64,000 bases of DNA from Stromatinia cepivora (lineage: Eukaryota > Ascomycota > Leotiomycetes > Helotiales > Sclerotiniaceae), in the NCBI GenBank assembly GCA_014898415.1, contig RCTD01000009.1, forward strand, positions 682,001-746,000, read 5' to 3'. Shown here one piece after another: positions 1 to 13,884 of this stretch (position 1 is the first letter of the stretch; each line of letters begins with the position of its first letter). The notes beneath the pieces were generated by a model. That model saw nothing but the letters and a program-made list of their open reading frames with translations, searched no databases and was not told the origin of the DNA. Position numbers and translations under genes: made by a program.

Positions 1-623
<623 letters not shown>

Positions 624-1452
624 TTTCATTTCTCATACAAAAACAAAAGGATAATTAATACTAAACGCGAGGCTTATTGCTTGCCTTGAGGATTTATTGC
701 TTTCTTTGTGGTGACCTGGATGATCAATATTTGTGGTTGCTACTACGGCCAATAGCATCGGAATCCTGCTACAGTAATATGGGAAGAGGGCAGTTGTAGC
801 ATGATCATACCGGTATACCTGCAAAGGTGTTTAATCTGAGCCATCGATGTGAGTACCTGCACTCTCAAAGTAAAGAAAACACCCAAGTCCTAATTTGTAA
901 GAGTCGTAGTATGGTATTCTCGCCCGTCATTGATGTGGCTAACTTCAGGATAACAGGAGACATTCATATTCTTTGTTGCAAATTATAATATGGTGAAGTT
1001 GTTGATGCGAATTTAGCTCGATTATGCTACAGAAAAGTCTCTATCTACCTACTACTGTTGCAACAAGAGCAATGAAAAACGAAAGAAATTACAATGAAAA
1101 AAGCAATCTGCCTGATATCCTCCCCTGCTGACATAAAAGTAATGTTTCGTACCACTATCGTCAATATGACACACCCTCGTGGATGCACAGATCGCCAGCT
1201 TCGAAAAATATTGAACTAGAAGCGAGTATGTAATGTAACATAGGTAATACTTCGACCAGGGGTATGTATGTATGCTTGGTGAATAAGCATGTATGCTGGG
1301 AGGTATGGATTTTTCATAATAGGTATCGTCAAAAGTGGGTCATGCCTCGTCATCGCGAGGTAGGTATTCGTGCAATAATGAAATTTGGCGGACAAAATTT
1401 GGGTAAATGTTGACATGAAGGTATATGATGATACAGAACCATGTTTACCTCT
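624..1452. other. Intergenic, between convergent genes
   Basis: This stretch lies between the RIO2 stop and the stop of the minus-strand RNA-binding protein gene. It presumably holds both 3' UTRs. Only short chance open frames are present, and I see no RNA gene or repeat. Confidence 0.6.
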
Positions 1453-3592
1453 CTACTTGCGAGCAGATGGAGAGGTGGTAGAAGCACTATGGGCAACGGA
1501 TGAACTGTGGACGACAACTGGAGAATCGTGGATCGTGACTCCATCATCGGCCGAGCCGCTCTCAGAAACTGTTGGAGTGACGCTTGGAACGACAGCGCTG
1601 TGAACATGTTAGCACCTTCTCAGCGCCCTATGCATTGCAATTCAATGAACTTACTGAGTCAAGGACTTCTTGGGGGAAGCTTCGGTCAAGGAAACTTTAA
1701 CAACTGATCGATCCAAATCCTTGAAGCCTGAGACATGGCGAACGGGGCTGCACTTACGTTAGTGCTGTCATTGCAAGACGATTAAGGTGTGGCCTACCTA
1801 GGAACACCATCTCTCTTCCAAGATCCGCTGGATCTGGAGCCGGGAAGGTGGCGAGCAATCTGAGAAGCTCGGGGAAGAATTGGAGATGGCATTGGAGGAG
1901 AGGCCAATGCGATCATATCGGCCGCAGGAGCACCATAAGCTCCAACATTGTACTCATTGGTGCGGAATTGACGACGCTCAGTGGTGATACGCTTCAAGTC
2001 CTTCTGTGCCGGAGTGTCGGCGTAACGGACTTGAAGTAAAAGGCCCTCTTCACCAATAGGCTGACCGTGGAATTTTCGGATGATCTCTTCGCAGACATCA
2101 CGGTTTTCGAAACTGTAACACAAAAGTTAGTCTTATATGCTGGTGGCATTGTGGAAATCCGTCAACTTACCGAGCAAATCCAACTCCACGGCTGTGGTTC
2201 TGACTATCACGAAGAATGCGACTGCTGCTGACCTTGTAGTCCATGAAGATAGCACCCAATTCCTACGCCAAAATTAGTCCAAGTGAAGGCAAGCAATTAT
2301 GAGAAACACTAACAGATTCGGTCATTGTCTTTGGCAAGTTGGAGACGTAAAGATTGGTGGATGCCTCATCGCCCTCTGCCTTAAGACGAGCATTGAAGGA
2401 TTCCTGTCAAACTTTAGCAATGATCAATGGATATTATGGTTAAAGGCATACTCTAGCAAAGCCGACTTCATAACCAAGTTCCCAGAAGCCACGAATGCAA
2501 AGCTCAGAGTGGCGAACATCGAAATACTTAGCAAAACCAAATCTATAAAGCTGTTAGTGATGAGCAAAGGTTTCAATGAAGCGAAATAACTTGCCCCTTG
2601 CAAGCACCAGTGGCTGTGTCGATGATTGCCTTGGAGGTCTCAACCTTACCGAAGCGAGCGGCATATTGCGCGAGTGTTTCATCATCGGTGTTTGGGTGAA
2701 GTCCACGAATGTAGACATTGCGGTTGTTCTTGATAGGGTTGTGCAGGCTCTGGTCCAAAGTTCTCATGTTCTCGGTTGGGGTAAAAACTGCGGGAACAGC
2801 CTTTGGAATTGGTGGAAACTGTTTCACAAGAGCTTGAATATCGACACCAATAGGAACCGTGGGGTATGGAAGTGCCTTCACAAGGGATTGAGCGTGAGGA
2901 ACCGGAAGCTGCTGGGGAGAAGGGGTCGAGCCGAATGGAGATCGGTCGATCGCGGCAATGTGAGCACCGGATTCACGATGAGCGAACGAGGCATAATACG
3001 GTGTTCCGGGAAGAGACTCGGTGGTGGAGTACGAGCCGCGACGATTCTCAAGTCCAGGAACATCCTTGGTGGAGTGGGAATGATCTGATCTATCAGGATA
3101 ATAGGCTGATCGAGTGTTCGGTGTATATGGGATATTCTGTTGGTATCCTGGGACATAGCCAGGGTAAACCGAAGATGCCTGGGCCAGATAAGGCAATGCT
3201 CCAGGGAAGGAGTTCATGTTGTATGCATTCTCAGATAACTGCTGAGGGGCTAAAGACTGTGGCTGGAACATGCTTGGTGCATATACAAGACCATCCGGGG
3301 TAACTTGAAAGTAGACCTGGCCTGTTCCCAAAGGATGTTGATTAGCAGTCATTGGACCCGTAGAACTAGGCATGTTGCCAGGAATAGCTAAACCAGCAAA
3401 CTGGTTCATCATTGCGTTCATGGCACCATCCCCTGCTTGGGTAACGCCAGTGCTGGTTTGAGCAAAAGAAGCTTGCTGACCTTGGGAGTCCCGAGTTGTG
3501 CGAGCTTGCTGCTGGGTGTACATAGTTGTAGTGTTGCGTGTTGGGAATGTATTTGCTGCTTCAGCATGAGTAGCAGTTTGAGAGTAAGACAT
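1453..3592 (-). CDS. Two-RRM RNA-binding protein, 607 aa, seven coding exons
   Basis: Exons (5' to 3' on the minus strand): 3592-2595, 2542-2452, 2403-2314, 2262-2171, 2112-1798, 1747-1655, 1597-1453. They sum to 1824 nt, or 607 residues plus TAG. Residues 1 to about 285 are Gln/Ser/Tyr-rich and look disordered. RRM1 spans about 291-370 (RNP2 VYIRGL, RNP1 KGFGFAKY). RRM2 spans about 379-460 (RNP2 LYVSNL, RNP1 RGVGFARF). A Pro/Ser-rich tail follows. The layout resembles fungal proteins labelled MSSP/RBMS-like, which bind single-stranded RNA or DNA; the target is unknown. The first intron is GC-AG (GCAAGT donor at 2594). The last two introns are inferred from good donors, branch sites and acceptors: without them the protein would stop at TAG 1796-1794, and with them the frame stays open for about 78 more residues. 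The start ATG at 3592 sits six bases after a 5'-UTR intron acceptor. Confidence 0.85.
2543..2594 (-). other. GC-AG intron in the RRM1 coding region
   Basis: Exon 1 ends in AAGGG and the intron starts GCAAGT; it ends CTTTATAG after a CACTAACAG branch region. Splicing here restores the RNP1 motif KGFGFAKY. No nearby GT donor does so. Confidence 0.85.
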
Positions 3593-3598
3593 GGTATC

Positions 3599-3915
3599 CT
3601 GCAATAGCAAGTATTGTTAGTATGAAATATGGGTTGAAGATTGATGGGAGATGTATTTGATGGGGGATGAAATGTATGGAAGATAGAATCAAGGATAGGA
3701 AGATCGGAGGTGGGGAAAAGTTGAGAAAACAATTTCCTTGTGGATGAGAAGAAGTAGTGAATAAAGATAGTGAAAGTGAAATGTTAGAAATGATGTTGGT
3801 GATGTAAAGAAACAAAGCAGATGACCAGACATCATCGATGGAGAATGGGGAATCTGCAATGCAGAAACAAATTGACTCGAGAAAATTGATAGAAATGAGA
3901 CATTGTTCAACTTAC
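3599..3915 (-). other. Probable 5'-UTR intron of the RRM gene
   Basis: On the minus strand a strong donor GTAAGT begins at 3915. A branch-like ATACTAACA and the acceptor TTGCTATTGCAG end at 3599, just before the start codon. The leader exon would lie in 3916 to about 4440, a purine-rich stretch on the plus strand with repeated GAGATGA units near 4318-4350. Confidence 0.6.
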
Positions 3916-6900
3916 TTTATAGTTCTTGACAAGAACACACTTTTTACTCAAATAATGGTATTCTCGGACAGTCCAACTGATAATATCATAGTTAGCAACA
4001 ACCAATTGAGTGTGAAGGAAGTACGGAAATGGGTGAATAAGGGAAAAACAACACACCTTTCTAAGAAGACGATTGGATGGAATTTATTCCCTTTTTTGGT
4101 AGTGTTTTCAGGTGTATGATAGGACGAGTAGAAGTAAACTTGAATAAGCTACTTTCAAGAAACAGTGAAGAAAATGATTTCAGTAGCGAGTAGAGTTTTC
4201 TAGAATGATAGAAAGCTATCGAGCCAGGTGGGTTGTTGTAAGGTAGAGATTGTGATGAAGAATTGGTTGTAATGTGATTTGATGTATAGAAGAAGAAGAA
4301 GAGGATGAGAAGGAGGATGAGAAAATGAGATGAGAGATGAGAGATGAGAAGATCAAGGATAGGAAGGCGAGCTAAGAGAAGTCAGAAAGACTGATAAGAG
4401 GTGAAGCTGGAAGGAACGAATTTGAAGTATTGAGAAAGGGCAACTGGTGCCGGTCCGAATAATTATTTTTGTAAACAACGTTTTAGCTTGATATATGGTT
4501 GACTAATCACTATTTTTATGGCTAGGATTGGTCCAAATTTGGAAATCTGGAAAGTGATGATGCTGATTTATTGAATGTTGATTTGTATGCGAGAGCTGGT
4601 GACTACCTTTTTATTATCGATGGAAATGGAAGGTTCGAGTTTCCTTTTGCTATCTTCTTAGTGGACTTCATTATTAATAAGATTGTGAACAGGAAAGAGT
4701 GAATCTCATAGTTGGAGTCAACATGGAAATCAAAATGAAAACTTGTAAACATACCGGTTGTGGTTGCAGTTCCAGGTAGGGTTGCTGTCGATGACCTGAG
4801 TAGGTACAACTGTTGTTTATCTGAATGAATATTTTCGAATATGGCTAGATAGATACTAGGTAGCTATCGACGAATGACTTTTTGGAAGAGTTGTAGATAG
4901 ACAATTCGTATGTAGGATGTAGGATGTAGGATATAGAAGTAGATATAGACTTGATAAATAAATATCCAAATCTACAAATGATTTTGATAAGGCAACGATG
5001 GCAAAGCAATATGAGTTGAAATAGGCAGTTGCGGGTATTGGCGAGGCAATGTGAAGATTGGTGAAAGCGATATGCCGTGATGCGAAGTGGGATTGGAAAA
5101 TTGATGATAGTTTGATGTCGGCAATACAACACAATGATGCAAAAAATTCGAAACAAACCACCCAAAAGATTCAAACTACAAACCTTTACACTTTCAATAC
5201 TCAAACTTAATGATAAAGTACAATTAATCATTATGGATCTTAAGGTGCGAAACTTGAAACTTATAAATATGAAGAAACGGACAAGAATAGGGGACAATAG
5301 TCTTCTTTATGGCCACTCTTCATATGGAAGATGCATGTTTTACGGGATATGCATATGTGGTTGCCCTCCAGATTACCAGACATGATCAAGGTATAAAAGC
5401 CATGTGGCCGAGGGTGACTTGGTGAGTTATTTGCTTCTTCTATCCTGATCAACAACACAAAACCACCGCCGAGAGTAGTAGGGATAAACTTCTCCTCGGT
5501 CCCTCGAGTTCATGCGAGTCCAAGATCTTTGTTCGTACAGGTATTTGAAAGCTCCCGTCATGCAAGACGAAATATGATAGAGTTAAGCTTACAGAGGTGA
5601 TCAAGATACTATTCAGCCACTATAGGCTGCCACATCTCCTGTCAACTTCTGCCAAACATCCTCATTGGCAGTTCAGTATAATTACTATGCCTATCAACAA
5701 CCTATCCATCGAAACAAAATAATCAGTACTCATAGGACCCGACGGAGTCGGAAAGTTGCATGGGAAGGAAAGCATCTGCCAGTCAAGGAAGGGCCCGAAC
5801 AATGGAGAGATACCGGGATTCCTATCACGTTGTTGTGCATTCGATTTGTCACTGTTCCTTTGCGGAATCTGGAAGATCGCAGATCTGTATTTGTCCCGTT
5901 TCCAGAACTGGCGAACCTCCAAGTCTGGGCATTCAATGTGGGGCAGAGTAAGACAAACACAAGAGACGTCATGTGTGTCGTTATTTGTGGTGTTTTAAGG
6001 GGAAAAGCAATCACAAAACAATAAGACGAGATTTTGCAATCGAATTTCTCCTTCGAGACTATGCGATAATAAGCATGGCAAATAAGATTGGGAGTTAGAA
6101 AAGATCATCCAATATATCTAAATACATATTGTTCAAAGAAGGATTTTGTCATTCAACTTTTGATGCTTGTGAAGGGCTCCAAGCGTTGTGGTACTCATCC
6201 TCAGCCCCTTGCTTTTCGCTAACCAGTTACCCGATTGTGCCGCCATGAAAATTCCCGTCCTCAAGTCCCTTTTATGTAACACCGAAATTATCCAGTCATC
6301 TTGTCTCTTGGTGGAAAAAATTACAGTATGTTATATTCCAATTGGATCGCAGTTAGTGTTGTAAACACGATAATACTGGAAACCGCGGATGCAGGGCTCT
6401 CACCCGGTATTTCAATATCATATTTCGAAAAAATTCCTTTCTTTGGTTCTTTCGCTCTTTCCCCCCTATATGAATGAGAAAAGAAAACCGGCCGATTAGA
6501 TGGTTTGCGCTCATATCCCCGCCTGCGCCTTGACCTCTTTTCTCTCTCCACCAACTCCCTGCAAGAATATCGTTTCTGACATGCTTTCTCTCAGCCCAGT
6601 TGGTTTTCCAGAAGCTCATAGAGCACACGATACGACATAGATCCCACGTTATCAATGACAGATAAGATTAAACATTCTCAGCCCAATGCACCTAGATGTT
6701 GGGATATATATTCACTAACTGCAGCACACAGACGCTATTCAATTTTTATTTAGAAATCTTCGCAAGCTCTGCTTTCAAGGACTGGGTATCTACTCTGTAC
6801 ATTTTGAATAACTCCGGTCCCGGTCAGAGTTAGAAGTAATTACCTTACTAGATCCGAGTCCCACGTGCTCTTGGATCGAAGATGGAAATTCGCGCGAGAC

Positions 6901-9187
6901 GAATTTCCATGTCAACCTTGGAATTATACTTCGGCGGATAATTCACGATGTTCCAAAACGCGATCTTGAATCTAGATATTGAAAAGAATTCCTGAAGTCC
7001 AGATCTAGGCTCTAACCGACCCTACCTAAGTGACCATCAGCCCTGGCGTAATATGGGATACCCGCCCTTGTCAATTCATAGGATCATTCCGCTAAATTTC
7101 CATCCATGTACCGCCTCCTCATGAATGGCATATTTCAGGGACTGTTCAGTCGCTTTCCTGCAAGACTTAACTTCATCGCGTAAAGAACCCGTTTGTTTTC
7201 CCGACAACCCTTTTTCGGCTTGGCCTTGGAACGAGGTAGGGTTTCCAAAATGAGAGGTCATTCATTCTTAAATGCAATGCCTATATTCAATTCATTTGAA
7301 ATTGATCAAACATATATAGTCTACTAGTCTAGACTATTGGCTACTCTGGAATGGGTAACCTTAGCAAAAATTAGAACAAACGCAATACGTAGACAGCAAG
7401 TTGCTGGTCGCGACTAAAATATAACTTCACCTCTCTTGCTCTTGCTTTCTCTTTTGCATCGCGTACGTTTACAAACAGGTAAAGAGTTTCAATTTTACTA
7501 CCAACAAACAGACCTGAATCAAGACTCGCCAGCTGACTCGGCCCTTTCTTTCTGTCTCTCGGGTTGATACAGCTCGAAGACCCAAACTAACATCGGTTAC
7601 GAATACAATCACGACTACAGCTAAACCTTACATACGCGTAGTTACAGAGCCCAGGGCAAGGGCGGAAGAACCGGGACTGGCTAACTGCGAAGCCAAGCTA
7701 TATCTCATTAGACAGCTCAAACAACAGCGCGCTAGCCGCTACAGAAAAGGAAGTGATTGACTTGGGATGTATTGAGCAATTCCTAAGCTCGCGAGAATCA
7801 AGAATCAAATAGACCAATCGTATTAATACAAATACTATACAAATACTTTCATCTATTCGCATGCCTACTTGCCTGTCGAAGTCACTCATCAAAGATCAAA
7901 ATATGACCAATCTACCTACCTACCAACACAAATCATGCACACCCTACGCTTCCAAATCAAAAATCAAAAGTATCTTCATTGACTCACCAGACGGAAAGTC
8001 CCTTTCCGATTCCTATTCCTAATCCCAATCCTATTCCTTTTCCATGAACCCAAGAATCAAGATCCTCAATTGCAAAGGGCAAGAATCAAACGAAAATTGT
8101 AAAGAAACCTAGGTAGAAAGCGAAATCCGGATGTTGCCGTTGTTGCCGTGAAAGAACTTGGAAGCCAAGGACGTTAGGTAGGTTGGTTGTTACACGACGC
8201 TGAAAATTTACACACCACCACACTATCTATACTATGCCAAAAGTTTGAACAAACAATATTACTCGAGTATTGTTTTTCTGTAATATAATATATGGTAATA
8301 ATGCGATGTAATAATATTATAACATGTAAGATTACGTGTACGCGAGTAATATTTTCATTCTGCGATCATTTTATTTGTTTGTTTGTCATCAGGTAGATAC
8401 TTGATAATAGGTAGATACACCACCCACCCAACCAACCCATCTAAGAAGAAAAAAAAAAGTGGAAAAAGAAGGAAAATTTTTATTTACGAGGTCTGCGTTC
8501 TATATTCTCATTCTGATGCGCGCATCGCGGTTAGTGCACGTGTGTAAACTACAAGCCAACTATCTCTTCGTCCCTCCTCATCACTATCCCATCCCGCCGG
8601 CCTTTCGTCGTATTTCCATCCATTTCATTGCATCCCATACCATTCCATGCATGAACATTTCATTAAAAGTCACTCTTGCGAATAGACGTTGGGTTGGGGA
8701 GGCACAACAGATATCAACATGATCCAAATCCAACTGTACCGGACAAACGAGTAAACCTTGAGTAAACAAGTTATTTGTCCAAAAAAAAAAAATAAGCCCC
8801 ATCCAAATTCATCTAGATCCGCCCATTGCAAACGCTATGCTTGATCATGTTGAAGAGAAAAAGAGATAAAGTTTGGTATAGGCCCGAGTCTCGAGTAATG
8901 ATGAATGCTTGCATCCTTGAATGGCTTTTTATGCACGAGGTAGCAAACAAGCAAGCAAGCGACCTCGAGGGATTGTGAAGACAAACTATGCAAGCAAGCT
9001 GGATGGTTGCATCGAATGCAGGTGCCAGATATGGTAATTATCGAAGAGGAGTGGAGAATTTCAAAGGGACTCGTTGGAAAAAGAAAAGATGTAGGAGGTT
9101 GGCCGGTTGATGGCTGTCTAATATATGGAAGATGAAATGGAATTTGAAGATATAGGTTGGTGTATGTAAGAACGAGATATAATGTAT
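3916..9187. other. Long intergenic region with no recognised gene
   Basis: The left part is probably the leader and promoter of the RRM gene. The rest, about 4.7 kb, lies before the 3' end of P450 reductase. Between about 5660 and 6025 several frames are open on both strands at once (up to 119 codons from 5665 on plus, 94 codons on minus), but none starts with a convincing ATG or shows a family motif. The stretch 7430-8450 has long pyrimidine and purine runs and no long frame. I see nothing functional that can be supported. Confidence 0.5.
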
Positions 9188-11576
9188 CTATGACCATACA
9201 TCCTCCTAGAATTATATATTAGTGTGGGTTTGTACAAGAAAGACTCGAAGTGCCAAAGCGATGCCGAAAGATGGTGGAATTGATGAGGGGTCCTCTCAAG
9301 GCTGACCCCTCCTCAAGGCTTGGATTTACCCCACTCTAGCAATCAATGTTTGTTGCCCCACTAGCCGAATAAAATGTGGGTGTGCTGATGACTCAGAGAA
9401 ACAAAAAATACGAAAACGAATGCGAGACGAAGAAATCCATCAAGAAATAACATACCTGGTATTGATTGGCAGATCGCATACTCTTTACAATATCTTCGGC
9501 CTTTGATTCTGGGATGTCACGCTGCTCTGCTATGATTTTACCAAGAACAGTGTTGACCTCTCTAGCCATGTTTGCGGCATCACCGCAAACGTAGAAGTAC
9601 GCTTTTTGCATCAGAAGATCGTTGATTTCTTTAGCATGTTCCTTGAGGCGGTGTTGGACATAGACCTTCTCCTTCCCTTCACGAGAGAATGCAGTGATGA
9701 GTGAGAACTTATCGCCCAGGGCTTCTTCGTATTCCTGGTTACATGTAAGCTAAATTGTTCTTCAATTTCTTCCTAGAAGTAAAAGATTGCTTACCTTCCA
9801 TTCTTCCTTGTACATGAAATCTTCTGTAGATTTTCTACATCCAAAGAATAAGATTGTTCGTCCAACGTTCTCGCCAGCCTTTGCCTGTGCAGCTCTTTCC
9901 TGAACGAATGCTCTGAAAGGTGCAACACCAGTTCCAGGACCGATCATAATGACAGGCTTGGATGGATCCGATGGAAGCTTGAAGTTAGAGTGTCGTACGT
10001 GTACGGGAACGTGGATGCCATCATACTTATTGCGTGGTCCTGTGATTTCGTATGTGAGGCCGTGAGGGTCGGGGTTATCTTCGCCATGTTGCTTCTGCTT
10101 CAATGCAAGGAGATAATTTGTGGTAACACCTTTCAAAGCATCGGTTCTTCCAGGAATATCAATTGACTCAACGACCGCTGTGATAGAAATCTTTTTCTTT
10201 TGAACAAGCGATGAAGACGAGATAGAGTAGTAACGAGGCTGAATCTTGCCCAAACCTTCAATGAAAGCGGAAAATGGTATTTTGGTCCATTTCTCTTGGC
10301 CACCAACTTCTTGTAAAACCTGGGCGATGTTCAAATAGTTGTTACTGATCTTTTGATGAAAGTAATCCTTATCACCACCAAGCTTCTCCATTTCGGCCTT
10401 AATGGCGTCATTTGGGGCAAAGGCGGCCAAAGTGGCAACGAATTGACGTGATACAGGTGCGCAAATCTCCATGTGATATCTGACTATAGCATCGTATGTG
10501 GTAGGCGTGGGGAAAGGAACTTTTGCAGTTGCGTCCAAAGCTTTAACAGTAATGACAGAATCCTTCTTGGAAGAAAGTCCAGTAACATCGAGGAATCGGT
10601 CCACTTCCCTTCCGGCATTCGTTGGCCAAACTGCAATGTGATCTCCGGTTTGATAACTGAGGTTAGATCCACTAATATCGACTTCCAAGTGCAAGCAGTT
10701 TCGATCTTTGACCGTGAAAAGCTCCTTGGACTCAGAGATAGGGGCAATATATGGGTTGTGAGCGTTGTAAGGACCCTTTGATGTGCCCTCGAGATGCATT
10801 TTGTTTGGCTCGCCGAGATATACCTGTGGAGAATCCTTTGTCAATTCGTCCCTGTTCATAATAGCAAAAACCGGTTCATAAACAGCTTCACGTTCCTGTA
10901 GTCCCATCTTTTCAGCCAATACAGTCCACATTGGCTCCTTCCAGGCCAAAAAGTCTTCTTCCATAGTACCGGCACCATCGTCTCCTTCACCAGCCTCGCC
11001 GATTCTTGTAGCTCCGAGCTTCTCAAATGCCTTTGTGACATTTCTGACCATTGAGTTGTAGTGTTCATAGGTGTTGTTTCCGAGACCAAATGCGACAAAC
11101 TTAAGATTTTCGAGCGATTTGTCGCCACTGGAGAATTCAACATCCTCATTCATGAAGAATTCATAGAAATCAACTGCGTTGTCGGTTGGTTCACCTTCAC
11201 CATATGTAGCCAGTACGAAGATGGCGACTTTGTCGTCTCCAAAGGTATCAAGGTTATCATAATCGTAGTCTTCCAAATCTGCTACCATGGTCTCCAAGCC
11301 GAAACGACTCTTGCCTTCCTTTGCCAATCTAGAAGCATAATCTTCTGCCGTACCAGTCTGCGAACCATAGAAGACGACACAGTTCTTGTTTGACTCATCC
11401 ATCTTCTCGACAATATTCCTTGTCTTTGCTGGTTTGTTTCCATTGGTGGCGGCATAACTAGTAGCATATGGATCCTTTACGATACCCCAGTATTTTCCCT
11501 TTGTAAAATATGCTATCGTCCCCAAGGCTAAAACTCCAAGGACGACGATGTCCAAGACGTCAAGTTGTCCACCCAT
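9188..11576 (-). CDS. CPR1: NADPH-cytochrome P450 reductase, 692 aa
   Basis: Exons 11576-9795, 9734-9456 and 9205-9188 sum to 2079 nt, or 692 residues plus TAG, the usual size of the family. It passes electrons from NADPH through FAD and FMN to ER cytochromes P450. Near the N-terminus is one membrane anchor (LDVLDIVVLGVLALGTIAYF). The flavodoxin domain follows, with YGSQTGTAEDYA and ATYGEGEPTDNA binding FMN. Next come the FAD domain (RYYSISSSS, GVTTNYLLAL) and the NADPH domain (GPGTGVAPFRAFVQER, FFGCRKSTEDF). I chose ATG 11576 because MGGQLDVL leads straight into the anchor; the open frame runs 41 codons further up without a conserved segment. The last exon is only 18 nt and encodes EDVWS, the conserved terminus with the Trp that stacks on the flavin. 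It divides a 2.3-kb intergenic region with the divergent PAG1 gene. Confidence 0.96.
9206..9455 (-). other. 250-nt last intron of P450 reductase, before an 18-nt terminal exon
   Basis: Donor GTATGT at 9455, branch-like CACTAAT, acceptor ATTCTAG at 9206. It is several times longer than most introns here. If it is retained, translation runs 20 residues on (starting VCYFLMDFF) and stops at 9393 without the terminal Trp. Inside it, at about 9285-9307, a seven-base inverted repeat (AGGGGTC / GACCCCT) flanks a short loop. Confidence 0.85.
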
Positions 11577-13884
11577 TCTGAAATTGGGAGATCTATCGAT
11601 TGTTGAGGGGAAATTGATAGATAGATCGACCGCAGAGACAGTGGTGGGGGTATGAGGTGAACTTATGCTCAGGCAAGAGCAAAAAAAAAAAAATGACACC
11701 TAGTCAATAGGTAAATTAATTTGCAGGTGTGCTGACTGTGTTGAGAAAATAAATTATTATCGACAGATATAAATTATTATGTACACATACAAAATGGATG
11801 TTGGAGACTACGGTAAACTTTTTGAATCCTTGAGGACGATCAATCACAAACCTAGCCGAGTCTTTAAAAGTGTTCTCTTACTTTCTAAGAAAAGGACACG
11901 CCGCAGCACGCACGGTCAATCAAGGGCGGAAAAGACAACCACTCCGCAAAGTTGGTGAATGCGATCGGAAGCCTTCGGAACAGCGTACAAAGTCCGGAAA
12001 GACCGCGAAAGCATGACAAGATGTATAGAATTCGATCGAGGTGAATTTGAGAGTGGCGGTGGAATGAGGACAGTGGGCAGCTGGAAGTTTGGTTTGCAGA
12101 AAAGTATAGGTAATGGCCAGGAAAGATAGTGATTGATATATAACTTAGGAACTCAGACTTCGACAATCTTGAGTCAGCGAGAGGCATTTTATATTAAATA
12201 AAAGAAGTTAGAATCATCAGCACAAATACTAGGTACATTTGGATACGGCTTATATATACAGATTACATGGGCAATTTCTACGAATCTAGTTATTACTATC
12301 TGTGAATATGTACTGGTCAACAACAACTCCGAATTCCTGGGTAATTCGAAGCTGCTCGTAGATCACGGATAACGATTTCGGATATAACAAATTTAAGGAT
12401 TTTCCTTTCTATGAGCGGTTCCTTTCCGCTTCTCTGACTAAACCACATCATCCCTTAAACTCAAAGTGGCGGTCATGCCCAGTATGGAGCCAGGTAGACT
12501 TTCATGATAGAAACCTTGGGAGCTAAGGACCATTCGAGAATCGGCATGAATGAGAAAGTGCGTCGGAGCTGCTGAACATCCGAGATCCGCTCTGGTATAA
12601 CGGTGGGACAGGCGGGAATTTCACTTCAGCCTTTCTAGTCCCCTCGGGCCTGGAGGTCGAATGCCTTTGCCCCTCTGAAACAATATTATAAGAGGAGCGA
12701 GAATGGAATACAGTACTTACATCGTCTAATTCGTCAAATATCGGATCCGATATCCATTGAAGCTTCAATGAACTTTCGATGTTGGCTCCGAGGAAGAAGA
12801 CGGGGCTGGTAGCTTTTCAAGCAGAAATACCGTGTCATCTTACTAATGCTGCTGACATGATATCAGTTGCTTAGTAGTTATGATTGACTGCCTAGGTATT
12901 GTACAACATGATGGAAAAGAAGCAAGTCATTTCTCCACCTTAACATCCAATAATGTCCAGCACATGTAGTGTGACATGGAGTTAAAGATAAAGGTTCCAT
13001 GATCCGTCTCAGACTCTCAGCTGTTCTAGCCAAAACTCGCAACAAAAAGGAGTGGAAAAACAGATGATCCCTCCAGACTGAAAGATATTTGGCCAAAAAA
13101 AGGCCTTTGAAGATATCATGAGTTGGCAATCCAGCGGGGATTCATTAACGGATCTTCGAGAAACAGTCAGTAACTTAGTACATGGAAAGCAGCTTTACCT
13201 TCTCAGAACTTCAGAGACGTCGAGATCCTTTATCAACCACAGACAGGGGTTTATCGTTCCGATGCAGTCATAGCAGACTCTCTAGGCGAATCGTGGAAAG
13301 GGTTTGTTGTCCCAAGGCAGCCAACTCATCTATAACATGAATAATGATAGGAGGTAGAAAGAAGTATATCTAATATTTGGGTTCTTGTTGTGATCATTCC
13401 GAGTCCTACAAAGATCTGGCAATGATTCTCATTGACTAATATTTACGGAGTAGAGAAAATAGAGAAAATAGAGAAAATAGAGAAAATAGAGAAAATAGAG
13501 AAAATAGAGAAAATAGAGAAAATAGAGATCTATCTGCATAGGTAAAATACTGGCCATATGAAAGTTCAATTCGTGAGTTATGATATGATTTATAAGATCT
13601 TACGTTCTTTAAGATTAATGAGTGTATGGATGTTCCATAGGCTGGCTCAGCGCCTTCAGGGGTTTGTTCCAGGGGTTGGATGATCATTGGCTGCTATGGA
13701 CCTTTGTCGATCTTGACCTCTCTGCAAATTGTAGATGCTAGAACATCAGAACGGCCAAAGAAGTATCAATTGAAGCTGCGACAATACCAGCAACTCTACC
13801 TCTATAGCTAAGTTGTATAAAAATGACAGGAACAAGAAAGTAAAGAATGTAGGGAAATTTATATGGGCAATATCCCGTGACAGA
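11577..13884. promoter_or_regulatory. Shared upstream region of the divergent CPR and PAG1 genes
   Basis: About 2.3 kb separates the two start codons. It must hold both promoters, but I cannot point to defined elements. The CPR leader begins with an A/T-rich stretch before 11576. A 9-bp tandem repeat lies at 13452-13528. Short frames, such as 81 codons on minus at 12523-12768, show no family signal. Confidence 0.4.
13444..13528 (+). repeat. 9-bp tandem repeat (AGAGAAAAT), eight copies plus a partial one
   Basis: Eight perfect copies of AGAGAAAAT run from 13452 to 13523, followed by a partial copy, with no mismatches. The array is preceded directly by the 9-mer TACGGAGTA (13444-13452). Perfect copies suggest recent slippage. 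It lies in the upstream region of PAG1. Confidence 0.95.

Noticed and set aside
4630..4650. GGTTCGAG-like B-box, possible tRNA
   Set aside because: No matching A-box or cloverleaf arms could be formed around it. No tRNA was found anywhere in the window.
5660..6025. Several overlapping frames open on both strands
   Set aside because: None has a convincing ATG start or a recognisable family; local composition probably explains the lack of stops.
9393..9461. Read-through C-terminus of P450 reductase as the main form
   Set aside because: The conserved EDVWS exon at 9205-9188 with proper splice sites explains the terminus; read-through is kept only as a possible isoform.
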